DNA of 64,000 nt. Source: Aplidium turbinatum. Taxonomy: Eukaryota; Chordata; Ascidiacea; Aplousobranchia; Polyclinidae. Of the stretch, positions 22,404-36,100 are shown piece by piece. The number at the start of each line of letters is the position of its first letter. Positions within the stretch are counted from its first letter, which is position 1. The DNA lies in the NCBI GenBank assembly GCA_918807975.1, contig OU964931.1, positions 10,550,251 through 10,614,250 on the forward strand. Direction: 5' to 3'. Both the position numbers and the translations under genes were made by a program. Below the pieces are notes generated by a model. It searched no databases. It worked only from the letters and a program-made list of their open reading frames with translations, and was not told the origin of the DNA.

Positions 22404-23633
22404 CAGGGCTTCCCAAACTTTTTTGCTTGCGACCCCTTTTAATCTCCTAAAATGTTTCGCGGCCCCTTACGATTAAAACGACGAACAGTGCGAAATATAC
22501 ATTTGTGATATTTATTGAAAAGCTTAGATCAAATGAAAACCAAAAACAATTTATCGGCACTCAGTTCAGTTTGTTTTTATTTTTTATTTATTTCTGACCA
22601 TCACAATGAAGCCTATGGATAGCCCAGTGGAAACAAAACAAAAAAGCAAACACATTTATTCAGTGTGATGGGTGTGACTGCCTTCTGCTACAAAGCAAGT
22701 CCACCCGTGGTTCAATGGTAGTTAAAGCTGGCCTCAAGACGGTTTCAATGTTGCTTAGGTTGGAACGGTAGGCGAAGTGAAAACATTTTAAATTTCAATG
22801 CAAAATATTGATGTTTTCTCCTATAAGGGACAAATAAAATTCGTTTAGTTTTTCAAGCAAATCTGACATTTGACATAATTTCAAAAGCTAGATATAGTAG
22901 GCTAGTAGTCCAGGATTTTTTGGTGCATTTTTTTCTACAGGGATCATGCCCTCGCTTACCCCCAACCTCCATGTAAAGACCGGAGTGGTCTTGATGACCG
23001 GATACCTCTGCACGACAACTAACGAGTTCGGCCAACCCGGGTTTGACTTAAGTTTTCCTTCTTGAAAGATGTTGCCATTGTAGCCGATATAGCATGTAGC
23101 TATCCTCCGCCTACGTCACCAACCTGCCTGGCACGGGCATCAATGTCAGAAGTGAGGGCAGAACTACCAACGGGACGTGTTCCTGTGCCAACGGGTCCAG
23201 ACCTGGGCTAAAGTGCTACCTCTCCTCCTGACATCGAGGATGCAGTGTAATGTCATACCCAGGATGCAGTTTAATCTCATTACTCATTTGATGTTATTGA
23301 GAAAATGGTGGACAAAGACTGAATTTCATTTTGTTGGAAAAATCACAATTTCTGTTTTCGTTAATTGGCTAGCCATTTTAAAGCTTTGACTTTTGAAAGC
23401 CAACCACAGTTCACAACGCAACAGAAAAGGATTTCCTTTCACAATATCAATTTTCAAAAATACGGGCAGCCTATTGAGTGCGCGACTCTTAATAAAGTTA
23501 ATAACTGTCACAGCATCTCGCACAGAAGTGTTAAATATGCAGTACCTTGTGCGAATTGGTATACTCTCTGCGACCCCTGAAGTTCGTTACGCGACCTCTT
23601 CGGGGGTCGCGACCCCCAGTTTGGGAAGCCCTG
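22404..23633. mobile_element. Non-autonomous hAT element
   Basis: The ends are CAGGGCTTCCCAAACT and AGTTTGGGAAGCCCTG, with the usual GCGACCCC block just inside each. The flanking 8-mers are ATCTAGTC (22396-22403) and ATTTAGTC (23634-23641), one mismatch. No transposase was recognised in the 1.23 kb. Confidence 0.88.
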
Positions 23634-24065
23634 ATTTAGTCCATCTCTGATTGTAGGTCTACCACGGCCCTGATAAAAGCCCCAAATGATTTTGACTCCA
23701 AACCCCACAATGATCTGAACGGCACGTCACTAACATAAGTTTCAAGACACAAAGAAAAGTTCTTTTTAACAACCAAACAGGCCATAGAAGGTAACCTTCG
23801 GATGTACAACTTTAAGACGCTTAAAAGTGATAGGTAATCTTACTGTCTATGGCATATGTTAGCGATTTATTTTTAAATCAAATGTTGGCCAAACAAGTAA
23901 ACATCCGCACTCAGGATGTGCCTTGTCTTTTGTCGTGCATGTCCTCCAAACTGTTTCCTAGAAAGGATCTTGCCACTGAAGCGGTACAATATCTGCCTGA
24001 TGTTACTTTGATGCACGATGTAGGCTAGTTGGGCTCGCTTACTTTCAATATTTCACTGATCGATT

Positions 24066-24104
24066 CTTAGATCTATTTTTTTTTCCTTGAAAAATAGATC
24101 TAAG
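24066..24104 (+). other. 15-bp perfect hairpin just upstream of the SLC22 B start codon
   Basis: CTTAGATCTATTTTT (24066-24080) and its exact complement AAAAATAGATCTAAG (24090-24104) flank a 9-nt loop. The stem ends 6 nt before ATG 24111. It may act in the 5' leader, if transcription starts upstream, or may be a chance palindrome. Confidence 0.6.
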
Positions 24105-24110
24105 ATCATC

Positions 24111-27100
24111 ATGCAAGCTGCTCAAAGTTCTAACAGTCATCCGAACGAACAGGAAGAAGAAGAAGTTTCTCTTTTAGTGGAAACCCCAATTGACTTTGGT
24201 GTTGTACAAAACGAAATCGGAGATCTGGGGCGATACCAAATACTTTTAGTGGCGATAGTTTATTTAGTTTGGATTCCACCAGCATTTAATATCGTCGGAT
24301 CAGTATTTTTAGAAGCAACGCCACATCACTGGTGTGCATTTTCATCAAGAGAAACTCGATGCCAAAACCGAACTGCTATCCCCTTGAAAGAATATTTGAT
24401 ACCATTTGACAATAAAACTAAGGTAAGTTGAAGAAAAGGACAACGGAATGACACACGAAACTTGTAAGTTCTAGTCATCGAATCATTTGCTTCCATTTTA
24501 GCAGTTGATATTATTTATTGAAAGTTAGGCGAATAAATAATTTAAGTAACGTAAACTTAGTGACAATTGAATGGAGGGTATAGACTTTAGAGTCTATAGA
24601 CCTTATATTATATGGCATTACAACACATTTGTGAAATCGTTTAACAAATGGAAAAAGACTTGTGATGAACAACGTAAATAATAATATAATAGAATAATAT
24701 ATAATAAGTGCAACGCAGGGAGGCGGAAGTCTTTGCTGCTTACGCTACTTACATCCAAATGTCTCGTGCAGTACCTTTCGTAACGAAGTGTAGCCTACAC
24801 AAGCAGGTCCGGATTTAGGGGGGGGCAGAGGGTGCAGGTACTCCGGGTCCCCCTTTTGAAAGGCCGACGTAGAAAAAATGTGACTTTGTATTATTATTTT
24901 TTACTTTTTTTTAAGCCTTTAAAGTTTCTAAAAAATGCTGTGCAGTGCTGGATTAATGCTACTGTAGACGCAAAGGTGTTTTTTTGCACGGGGGGCCCCC
25001 GATCTAAAAGTGCCCGCCCCCCCCCCATTAGCTAAATCCGGCCCTGTACACAAGCACATCAGGGCAGATATCAATCCGTCATTACATTGATTTTCCAATG
25101 ATGCCAACCTGGTTTGACTTCCGGCTTAAGCTGGTTGTTGATAAATACCGCCACCTCTATCAATGGTGTAGGCTAATAAATTTGGTGCAAGTAGTTGCTG
25201 CAGAAAAGTCGGCCGGGAGAAAAGTACTGGCTACCCTACTGTCGTTAGTAGGCTACTAAAGGCCAAGTAGAATAAGAACCTTATTTTTGTATTTCCGAGG
25301 GTCTGTGACTGGATATAGGACCTACCTTTATCTTCACCTATACGTTGTTATCAGGCGCGGATCTATGGGGGGGGCCAAAGGGGCCCGGGCCCCCCCGAAA
25401 TTTTGTGAGAAATTGTTGAATGGCTTGATATGCTTCTAAACAGCTGATATTAGTCCCACAGCGGACTTACAACCCCCCTTTGACACGCGTGTGACGTCAC
25501 GATATTGAAAACGATGTTTTCAGTCTCCATGTCTCTAAAACAAAGTTTGCCTAATTTTAAGCGAAACTGTATTAAAAGAGCGAGTTTTGCCAATACCAAT
25601 CATTCAAACATCTCAGCCAGGAATTAGCAACAAGAAAACATAAAGACTTAGCTTTATTACCGAAAAAATGCCGAAGAAAACATGATTTTATCCTTTTGCT
25701 ATGCCACCGGACAGCACCATTTCACAGGAATATTTATACCCATATTTTTGTTGAAAATGCTCTCAGAATGCACCAAATTCAAAGTAATTTTTCAAAATTT
25801 TCTGGGGGAGGCCCCCCAGACCACCCTCCACTGGGTGTCGCCTTTGGCGAACACGCCGTCGGGCTTCGCCCGCCGGCCGTCAAACCCTCCAAATTCCTGG
25901 CTACGCCACTGGTTGTTCATATCTGTTTTTTTCTTTTTCTTCTTTTTTAATTCATTTTCAAATTTTCTGGCCCCCCCCCAAAAAAAACTCCTAGATCCGC
26001 GCCTGGTTGTTATATTGTATTGTTGCTGTTTCAGACATTTGAGAAATGCCACCAATACAATGCCACTATTGAATCAAACCAAACTATAAGTTGCCAAAAG
26101 GAATTGTCGTCCATTCGACTGAGCGACAAAATCCCATGTCAACACGGACATGCTTTCAGTTCATCAATATTTACCAGCACTGTTGTTACTGAGGTAAGTG
26201 AAAATATAAAGTAGCCTAGATTATACTAAAATAAAAATAAGGCAACGATCATTCAAGAGTTAGAATCACGTTTTCTTTTCTTGATTTAGCAGTCTGTTCT
26301 TACGAAAGTTGTGCAAAAACCTGTTTGCACGTAGGCTATGTCATACTGTCATAGTATGGATACAACGCGTGTGGTCTAGTGTAGGTGGTGCTGTAAGCGC
26401 ACCTTACCAAAACTAATTAAAAAGTAGTCGATTTGGTTTTGACACTCATTGAGAGCGAAGATCTTAGAGCTTAAAGATCGAAAAGAAGGCTGCTTTCTTG
26501 TCTAACCTTCTCCATAAACGTTTTACCATGGAGCTTTACCTAAATACGATTTTAGACACGATTTTTAACAAAAATGTCAAAAGGGAATTAGAGCATTAGC
26601 TTATATTATATTACCATTAGGCATTACCATTAGTGTCATCTCCCAAGCTATATACTCTTGCACTACCTATATGCTTACGTCTATGAATCCCTGGCTTATG
26701 TTTGTAGCCTAGTCTTTTCCCTGTACGTGTATTTTCTTTGTTTTTATATAACTTCATAGGTATGTGTATGATGTATACATATCTGAAGCAAATAAATACC
26801 GGTAATTTAATATAACGAAATCTAAAGTAGAAAAATCCCTTCATCGGATCATGTACTATGACCTGATGAAAAAGAGAAAAGCTTGCTTAATTTCGCCTAC
26901 GAAAGAAAATTTCTTCAACCGTCCTATAAAAGACATCTTTTGTTTTTAGTGGAATCTTGTCTGCTCTCGGGCAGTTTTGAAAGCTGTTGCCGATTCAGTA
27001 TTTTTTATGGGAATATTATGTGGAGGCATTGTTGGTGGATACCTTTCTGACAGGTAATTTTTCTTAAATAATCAAAGCGGATTTTATTTGCTTAAAAACT

Positions 27101-30100
27101 TCCTGAATCAAGAAATTTAAAAATTACCATCGCCTTGAACATAGACAAAATAATCCGCTTTGTTTGTGCCTTATAGCCTTAATCCATTCTGAATTGAACT
27201 CTGATCACTATCCATTGAATCAAATGGGATGAGTTCAGCTTCACGCCATGGACCAGTTTGCCCAGCAGACTTCAAATTTGGTAGCGATTGTATTTCGTCT
27301 TGCGCACAACAGCACAGATAAGTAGGCTAGGAGATATCCTATTATTTTTATTTGTAAGTTTTGTTGTTATTACAGTATATCACTATTTGCAGATTTGGAA
27401 GAGTGCCTGTAATAATAACCACTCTAGCAGGCAATGTCGCTATTGGAGTGGGCCTTTCGTTTGCACCAAGTTTTCTTGCGTATGTTCTTATTCGCTTCAT
27501 TTTAGCAATTTTCATTCAAGTCAGTTTCCTGAGTGCTTTTATTTATGGTAAGTGATAACAATTGCTTGATTGAATAAAACAAGGTTTAGGGCTAGATTTT
27601 AAGCTAAAACCTATTGAGAGAAAGCATATTATGGTGTAGTTTATAAAGGCAGCACTTTTGTTTTCACAGTAGTTTATTCTGAAGAACTGCAAACTCAAAT
27701 ACGAAAAAAAAAAATTGCCAGACTCAAACTCGAATTAATAAAAAAATCAATTGCATTGGAGTTTATTAATTGAGCAACTTCTGAAAGTAAAAAGAGTTTG
27801 AAGACAATACTGTATACACTTATACAGTAGCCTAGGCCTACTGCAGTTTCAACATCACCAGTTTTATCCTTTTCAGTAATGGAAATTACTGGTAGCAAAT
27901 GGAGGACCTTGGTGGGAATAAATATTCAAAATGTTTATGTGCTTGGAGAATGTATAGCATCGCTGGTAGCCTATATATGGCGAAATTGGAGGACCATTCA
28001 ATGCTTTTTTTCTTTGTTTCCAATCTTAATAATTGGCCTTTTTATTTTTGTGCCGGAATCTCCAAGGTAACAAAGATGAAAGCTTTAATTAGTAATTTAC
28101 TTTATCAAACTTTTTAATGCATTTTGAATTTACAATAATTATGCTTTGACATTTGACATTGCCTTCCCCAGTAGCAACACAGTTTGTTATATATTTCTTG
28201 CACCATTTATGATTTTTACGTTTTCTAGATGGCTTTTCAGCAGAGGAAAATACAAAAAGGGAAAATTAATCAGCGAAAAAATAGCTAAACGAAATGGCAA
28301 GTCCTTGTCAAGCAGTGTTTGGAAACGAGCAGAAGATTCATTCGAGAAAGTGAAAGTAAGCATGTCAAAAAGTGCTAGGACACCTGTAACGGCTGTAAGA
28401 TCGTTAGACTGCAGCTCATGCACCGTTAACATTACCATTTTTGTTGCTGCTTAGACATCGCTTCAAGACCAAAAGTTTTACTCCGCCTTAGATTTGTTTA
28501 AGTCTCCGAATATACGATGGCTAACAATGAAGCTTGTTTTTATCTGGTTTGTGGCATGTTTAGTGTTTTATGGACTGGTTCTCAATGTTGGAACTTTAAC
28601 AGGTAGGCTACCTTTCGAGGTTTATGCCCGTTGGATGATAATAATTTAAATTAAGTGGACAGGAAAGCAAGAAAGCCAGTGTCCATCTTATCGTATGCCA
28701 ATGTCCTGCCAAAGGCGCAGCCGTGTGCGTTTAAGCGGTGTGGAAGCGAAGTCCTTTCTAGAGTCGTAGCCTACTACAAGTATTATTACTCTTTTTTGCA
28801 TTCGACAGCCAGCATCATATAAAACGGGTTTAACAAATGTGGATGGCTTCTTACAATTGTTCATTATATTTAAGGCCTACAAGACGCGCAGTGCCACCTA
28901 AAAACTGAGGAGCGTCTGGTAGGGCTCTAGGCTGATTTAATAAGCCATCGCTTCTTACCTAACTCAGGTAACAGATTGTACTCAAAGTATTTCTTACCTA
29001 CTTCTAAAGTTCCAGAATGCCTGGTTGTATATCCTATGCTTGCACAATGGCAAAGCGTTTGCTGTAACAAAATCTAACTTATTTTAAATTTTACAGGAAG
29101 CATATTTTTGGACAATACTCTTAATGCATTGATGGAAATAGTTGGATATGTTTTTATAATATTTACAGTAGACAAACTGGGACAAAAAAAACTTCTGTTT
29201 GGAACATTTTTGTTTGGAGGAGTGTGTTGTTTGATAGTCTCCTTGCTTATAGCATTTGCTGAAAGTAACAAAGGTGGCTTGCCGTCCTACGTGTACACCT
29301 ATATATATACAGTATTATAATATACCATACATTGTACACTTTTATATGCCCGTGTAGACCTATAATGTGATAAGAATTATTGCAACCACAAAAACAGTGT
29401 TCGGTGTCAAGTTCAATGCTAAGCAGAACAAATTCAAGTAAAAAAAAAAAAATTACAATTAGCCATGAAACTGCGGTCTGGCCGGGATGGCCAGATTCTG
29501 AGGAGGAGTAGCCTACCAAATAATAATAAATGTACCAAGCCTAAAACTATTACACCATTTTATTTGTTTGATTAGCGAAAAAAGTTGTATATTGTACAAT
29601 ACACAATAAACACAAATACTGTAATTCGTTCTAAGTGTATACCAATTAGATTTAAAAATTAAAAGCTTATAAACAAAAACTACGTTTTGCACATATCAAA
29701 TGTCTGAATAACGTCAAATTTCTAACTTGAGAGAAAAAAGGTTTTAATTTTAGCTAATTTGACTTATATCACCAGTAAATCAAAAATGTATCATCATTGA
29801 TTACCATACCGGTGTCGCATGATATTTTATCAAATTTCATAAAATAAAAATACCTTATTGTTAGTTTAATACCGTACTTTGTTACATGAATTAGATACGA
29901 GATTAGGCTCATGTCACAATCCATATGCTGCATTCACGTTCTAGCATAGGTAAATTATTTTATTGCGTAATTCTGTTGTGGTGTTTCGACGATTACTGAC
30001 CGATAGTAATATTTTTTTACGCAATCTGTTATTGTGAAATCTGCTCTAGGGATTTTGTGCACGTGACATTCTAGAAACTTCTTGTTGTTGACCAAAAGAC

Positions 30101-33100
30101 TTGTTGACCAACTGAGTTCTTGTTATGTAATATTTTTCCTAGTCTCTGGAAGCTTCCGGTCCAAGAAAACCTGTTATAAATAGCCGGGTGATTTGATTAG
30201 AGTTGTGTGTTATGTGGATTAGAAGTGGTAATGAAAAGTATCTTGAAAACGATTGTAGAGTTCTAGCCGATATTGAATAGATTGTAAAAGTGGAAGTCAT
30301 TGCCAATTGTAAAGTAGCTGTTATATTTATTTTGAAATCAACGAAGTCGTTTGCTGTTCAGAAATTTGATTTCTTTATGTGCTGGAAGTGGTGAACCATT
30401 CGTCAAGAATTTTCATCTCTCAATCCAGAAGAAAAACTATTCGATCATTTATCTGACTGTTTAATGTTTGATATCCCAAAAACTACGTCTCTTTCCAAAG
30501 TCTTTTTAGATGTACGAACTAGAAGGAATTGTGACAGTCCACTTGGATAAATCTGTCACTTACCTTCCTTTTAGTTAATAGGGATAGAGCGTAACAATAT
30601 ACCAACTAACTAAGAATCTCAACACAATTGTAATACAATAATTGGAAACAAAAATTATATAAAATGGTGCTGCCAAGTGTTGAGCAATTTGTGTTTGATT
30701 CATGGGTCATCAAATTTAAACTTTTTAAATATAAAACCAGCAGTTGCATTTAAGTTTGGTATGTTTTTATTATTATTTGGTTTATATCTCTCTTCAAAAT
30801 TTGGCAACTCTGGCAGTCGCACAGTAGTCGGGTAGGCACTTTAACAAGCTGATATCCAATTCAACCACGAACCATCAGATCAGTGGTTTTCAACCTTTTT
30901 GGTGGAACGGAACCCAATGAAACATTCCAAAAGCTCGAGGAACCCCTGTTCATTAATTTAATTGCCTTATGCAAAAAAAATCGTTTGATTATTAAAATTA
31001 AATTAAAATACTTATGTTCAGATTTACTTATGTACAAAATTTACAATCGACAAAATTTACAATCGTAATGTCGACGAAATTTGGCGGGAAAGCAGAAAGT
31101 TAAAGGTAATTGCACCACAAGAAAACAACGAAACCTCGGGATCGCAGAGAACTTGTTAAAGTGTAGCAAATTTATTAATAGTGGCAAACCTAATCAATAT
31201 TTGATTAATTATATTTAAACAATATGCATATAATAATAAAATAGACTCTCGGATTTGAATGTAAACTTGCGGAACCCCTAGACTTACTGGCGGAACCCTT
31301 GGGGTTCAACCCTGGTTGAAAACCACTGCATCAGATGTTACGTTGTCCGTCCAATTGTGACCATTCCAGCATTTAGCCAGAGAGTTGATTATTACTTTGA
31401 ACTTTGTTTGGTAATTACAGAAGAAAAAAGAGCAATAGCAGTGGTGGGAAGTTGCGTTTTCCTTTGTTCCGAGAAACGCAGCCTTGATGACGTCATGAAC
31501 AGCGTAGCTTCTGATTGGTTGATGATTCATGGTTGAACTGGATACCTCCTTGTTAAAGTGCCTATACTCAGTGGCGGGTCTACTGTGAATCCAGCTTAAA
31601 GCTTTGACTTGTTCGACCAGCATTTTGTCAACAATATTTAAACTTAGTGTATTTTCTTTTCTTGTGTTAATCATTGTTTTGTTTTTTGTTTCTTTTTCAT
31701 ACTAAGCCAAGGCTATATGGGATAAAAAAAAAGAACCATAATTTTCTTTTACAGATGCTTTGAAGGCTATCACAGCTATGAGTTTAATTGGAAAAATGGC
31801 CATCTCTGCAGCTTTTGCACTTGTCTACAATTATACTGCTGAAGTTTACCCCACAGTCATCAGGTATCATCTGTATTAAAGTTACACTATTATTATCTAT
31901 AGTATGTATAGCCTACCACTTTTATTTATATCTACTGCATGGTTTACGATTGATTTAAGTGCTGTATTATAAAAATAAACTAGATTTTGCCATATAAGAG
32001 AGTTTAAGATTTATCCTTAACTGTCTTAAAATCAAGCTTGCAAATTAATTTGTTATTCATTGTTAAAGTCAGGGCTGTTAAGATAAAAATTTGTCCCGGT
32101 AAAGCCGTGTAATTTGGACCCCTTAAAGGAAAACAACAATATTTTCACAATTAACTTCAATTTTATATTTTCAATACTAGTTGGCCATATCACATACAAC
32201 ACTACGTACATAGTATATTTACCCAACGTCATTCAAAAATTATAAAAAAAAAACATATAAAATAGTAACAAAACAAAAAATTAAACAAGTGATCCAAATT
32301 ACAAATCCTTGAATGAAATTTGGACCATGGAGTTGTATAATTTGGACCTTACAAAAATTTATGAAATCTCAAAATATAACACCATTGAAAACACTAAAGT
32401 CATGCAAAACTCTCTCAAAATTGGTCGGATGTCAACATAAACACGCGGTGTCTTCTTGAAGTTCCATGCACCCTAGAAAGGCTTTGGGCCTCTAAATTTA
32501 TTCGGAACCAAGCTCAAAAGTACTTCATGTAGGCTATTCGTTTGTTAACGATGTTGGTTGCGATGCATTGTGTGGTGTAAATTTTTGTTCGAAAAAACAG
32601 TTCCAGCAGTGGCAGATTCAGAGGAGCGATTGGGGCAATCACCCCCTTAAAACATGGAAAAGTAACTTTTTTCACGGTGCATTGGCAAGGGAGAATTAAT
32701 GTAGACCTACACATCATTGTGTTTGTTTAAATCGCCCCCTTTAAGATTACTAGTTGAATGTGCCCTCGGGTTGCCATATAGTGTGTATTGTGATATAATG
32801 ACGTGTTTTCGGAAAAAACATATCACTACTGATTATTTCAACCATCAACTGGATTATGACACTGCAAACCTGCAAACTACTTGTGCAACTTTCATGAAGG
32901 TCCAATGGAATGGGAGTATGTGTTCTAGGAGCAAGACTTGGAGGTGTGATCACTCCATATGCCTTGTTTTTGCAGAAGTCTTACCCTTGGATGACTGGGG
33001 TAAGTTTGACTTTGAGGGCAAATATTTTTTGGGCTATTAGAAATACCCAGTGTGATCCAAAGAGCTTACTGGAAACATAGCGTGCCTACTGGGGACATTT

Positions 33101-36100
33101 TACGCTGAAAGCAACTTGCTGAAGTGTTATATGTTTTCACTCAGTTGGACACATTAAAATAAACGAAAAAAATTGGGTTATTTACATCCTCGCCTCGCCT
33201 CCGGTTTTGTTGACATGGGGAAGAAAACGTTAGGAATATCGTGAAACCGTGTTTAAAGGATCCATATCATTGCAATTTTGCACCTCCACACATTCGACAT
33301 TTGATTATTTATCAAAATAAGACATAGTAACTTTAGCGGGTTTAGCATACTTTATTTCACACAAAATATAACATAATTAAAATAAAATAAACTCAAACGT
33401 TTTCGACACGTACGTGTGTCCTCATCAGGAATTAAATCTGCAATACATAAAATGAAAAATCGTAAGATAAATTTGACTATGCACTGTAACTGTAACGACA
33501 CTCTGGACTGAAAGCACAAACTGAACAAATGATACGAGAATGATTGCGAGTAAATTATGCGGTGGGAAACAGATCACGTGAGGTGTAGACTACAGGCATT
33601 GGACAAAACAATTAGAACACACACAAAAGGAACGATGAGCCACAGGCGAATAACTGCCGGTTGAGAGATGGATTGTTATTCGCCTTGTAATAACCGGCAG
33701 TTATTTTTTTTTCCTCCCATTGTTAATAACCGGCAGTTATTCGCCTGTGGCTCATCGTTCCTTTTGTGTGTGTTCTAATTGTTTTGTCCAATGCCTGTAG
33801 TCTACACCTCACGTGATCTGTTTTCCACCGCATAATTTACTCGCAATCATTCTCGTATTATTTGTTCAGTTTGTGCTTTCAGTCCAGAGTGTCGTTACAG
33901 TTACAGTGCATAGTCAAATTTATCTTACGATTTTTCATTTTATGTATTGCAGATTTAATTCCTGATGAGGACACACGTACGTGTCGAAAACGTTTGAGTT
34001 TATTTTATTTAATTATGTTATATTTTGTGTGAAATAAAGTATGCTAAACCCGCTAAAGTTACTATGTTTTATTTCTCTATGGTTCAACAAAGCAAACTCT
34101 CTACCAAAGCTTTATTATCAAAATAAACTGTCTCCATTGCATTACAACCTTGCAAAGGCCTTTTCATTTTCTAGAGAACAAAAATTTTCACTCTTTGTTT
34201 CAAGCTGCTTACTGTAATAAGAAAATGCTGTGAATATCGTAACTATAAACTATTGACATGCTCAGTGTTGGGCGCGATAACTCATTTTTCAGTTAAGCGA
34301 TAACGATAATCGATAAACGAAAAATGCCTAAAGCGATAACGATAAACAATAAATCAAAAAAAAAGTTAAGCCATAACGATAAACCATAAAATTATCGCCG
34401 ATAATGTCCGATAACGATAATTTTTTTTTTCTTGATTAGCGCTGCCCCATCCCATGCAGCACAAACTGTTTTCATCAACATGACAAAAAATTGAACATAA
34501 CATACTGTAAAGGGACAAACCTTTTTGTAAGTTATGCATAAATAGAATCGCAACAGCGGCAGTGGGTATCGAATCTTCAACCTCTTGATCCAGAATCAAA
34601 CCACTGAGGTAACCGCCTTGCTTATAATTATACCTTCAGATACCAGTTGGATGCTTTCATCAATTGAGTTACACTGCCGCTTACATGCAGTAGGCAAAAT
34701 AATTAAATCAAATGAAAATACCATAAAAAATTCTAAACTTTGTATTTTGCTTTCTGCTTAAAGGGCTGTTTACAGCAAAGTCAGCAATAATTAAAAAAAA
34801 TTCAAAAAACGCAAAATGCTTGAAAATTTATCAGTAGTTAAGCGTTATTGGTAAGTTAGTAAAAATGTGCACACTATGAAACTGAAATCCATCAAGCTTG
34901 TCAAATTAGTCGTGTTTGTTTTAGAATAATAACATAAATATCGTAATTTACTGATAATTTCAGATAATTTTTTTTTTGTCTTTGTGAACACTATCATTAA
35001 AGCAATGGCAGAACGCTGAGTTGTTGAGATAAGAATTACAATAGGCACTGTATTAGTGGGAATAAAAATATTTGATTGAGGTAGGCTATGTCGCATAGGT
35101 AAATGAGAAAGGTTATACTGTATTTAGATTCAATCTGTTTTCAATTTTAGTTTCATTAACTAGGTGGCTAGTAAAAATATTACTTTTCATGGTCTTTCCA
35201 CTTGTGTGTTAATCCGAAATAAAATTTATCGGCGATAATCAAATATTGCCTTTGGCGATAACGATAAACGATAACTGAAAAAATAATTGAGCAATAACGA
35301 TAGGCGATAAAAATTTATCGCCGATAACACTGGTCAACAGCAAATTTTAATCGAGCTCGTGATTGATTGATTCTAAAAGCATTTTGTGCGCTGATTTCAA
35401 AAATGTCTTTATTTTTTTCCTAGCACATCATGTTTTCTAGATATTCCAATTTTAAAATATTGAAGACATGCCACATTTACAGGCAAGTAAAGCAGTTTTT
35501 TTTATTCGCAAATTAAGTGTGACGTCATAATAAAACAATGATAAGCCGTACAATTGATGAGCTGGAGCCGTACAATTTTACGGCTTCGTAATTTCGTATA
35601 TCAACATTGCATGAATCGATCAAGTAATAGAAGCTAACGATCGAACGAACGATCGTTGATGGCCCCCTGTGAACTACTTGAAGTTGATGGCCCGCTGTGC
35701 TTTTGTCATGATATTGAAGAAATTTTTCACAAATTGGGAGAAGTTCACAATCCTCATGAGTGGCGATTTTTCATTGATTCTTCGAAAGAAGCCTGAAGCT
35801 GTTCTTTTACATAACGGAAATGAAAAGCCATCCATTCCCATAGCACACGCGGTGCACCTAAGGGAATCTTATGAAAACATTGAAATTCTACCCAATGCTA
35901 TTAATTACAGGGATTATGAGTGGAGTATTTGTGGAGATCTGAAAATGATTGGAATCTTAATGGGGATGCAAGGGGGATTTACAAAGTACTGTTGTTTCTT
36001 GTGTCTGTGGGATAGTCGCGCTACTACTGAGCACTACCAGAAAAAGGATTGGCCAACAAGAAGCTCCTACAATCCTGGAAGAGAAAGTGTCCAAAATGTC

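Noticed and set aside
33961-34005. Complete hammerhead ribozyme in the palindrome arm
   Set aside because: Core CTGATGA, stem II and GAAA are present, but I could not pair stems I and III around a cleavage triplet, so it is called hammerhead-like only.
34560-34640. tRNA-like sequence on the minus strand inside the 3-kb transposon
   Set aside because: Box A and box B are too far from consensus; not called as a tRNA or SINE.
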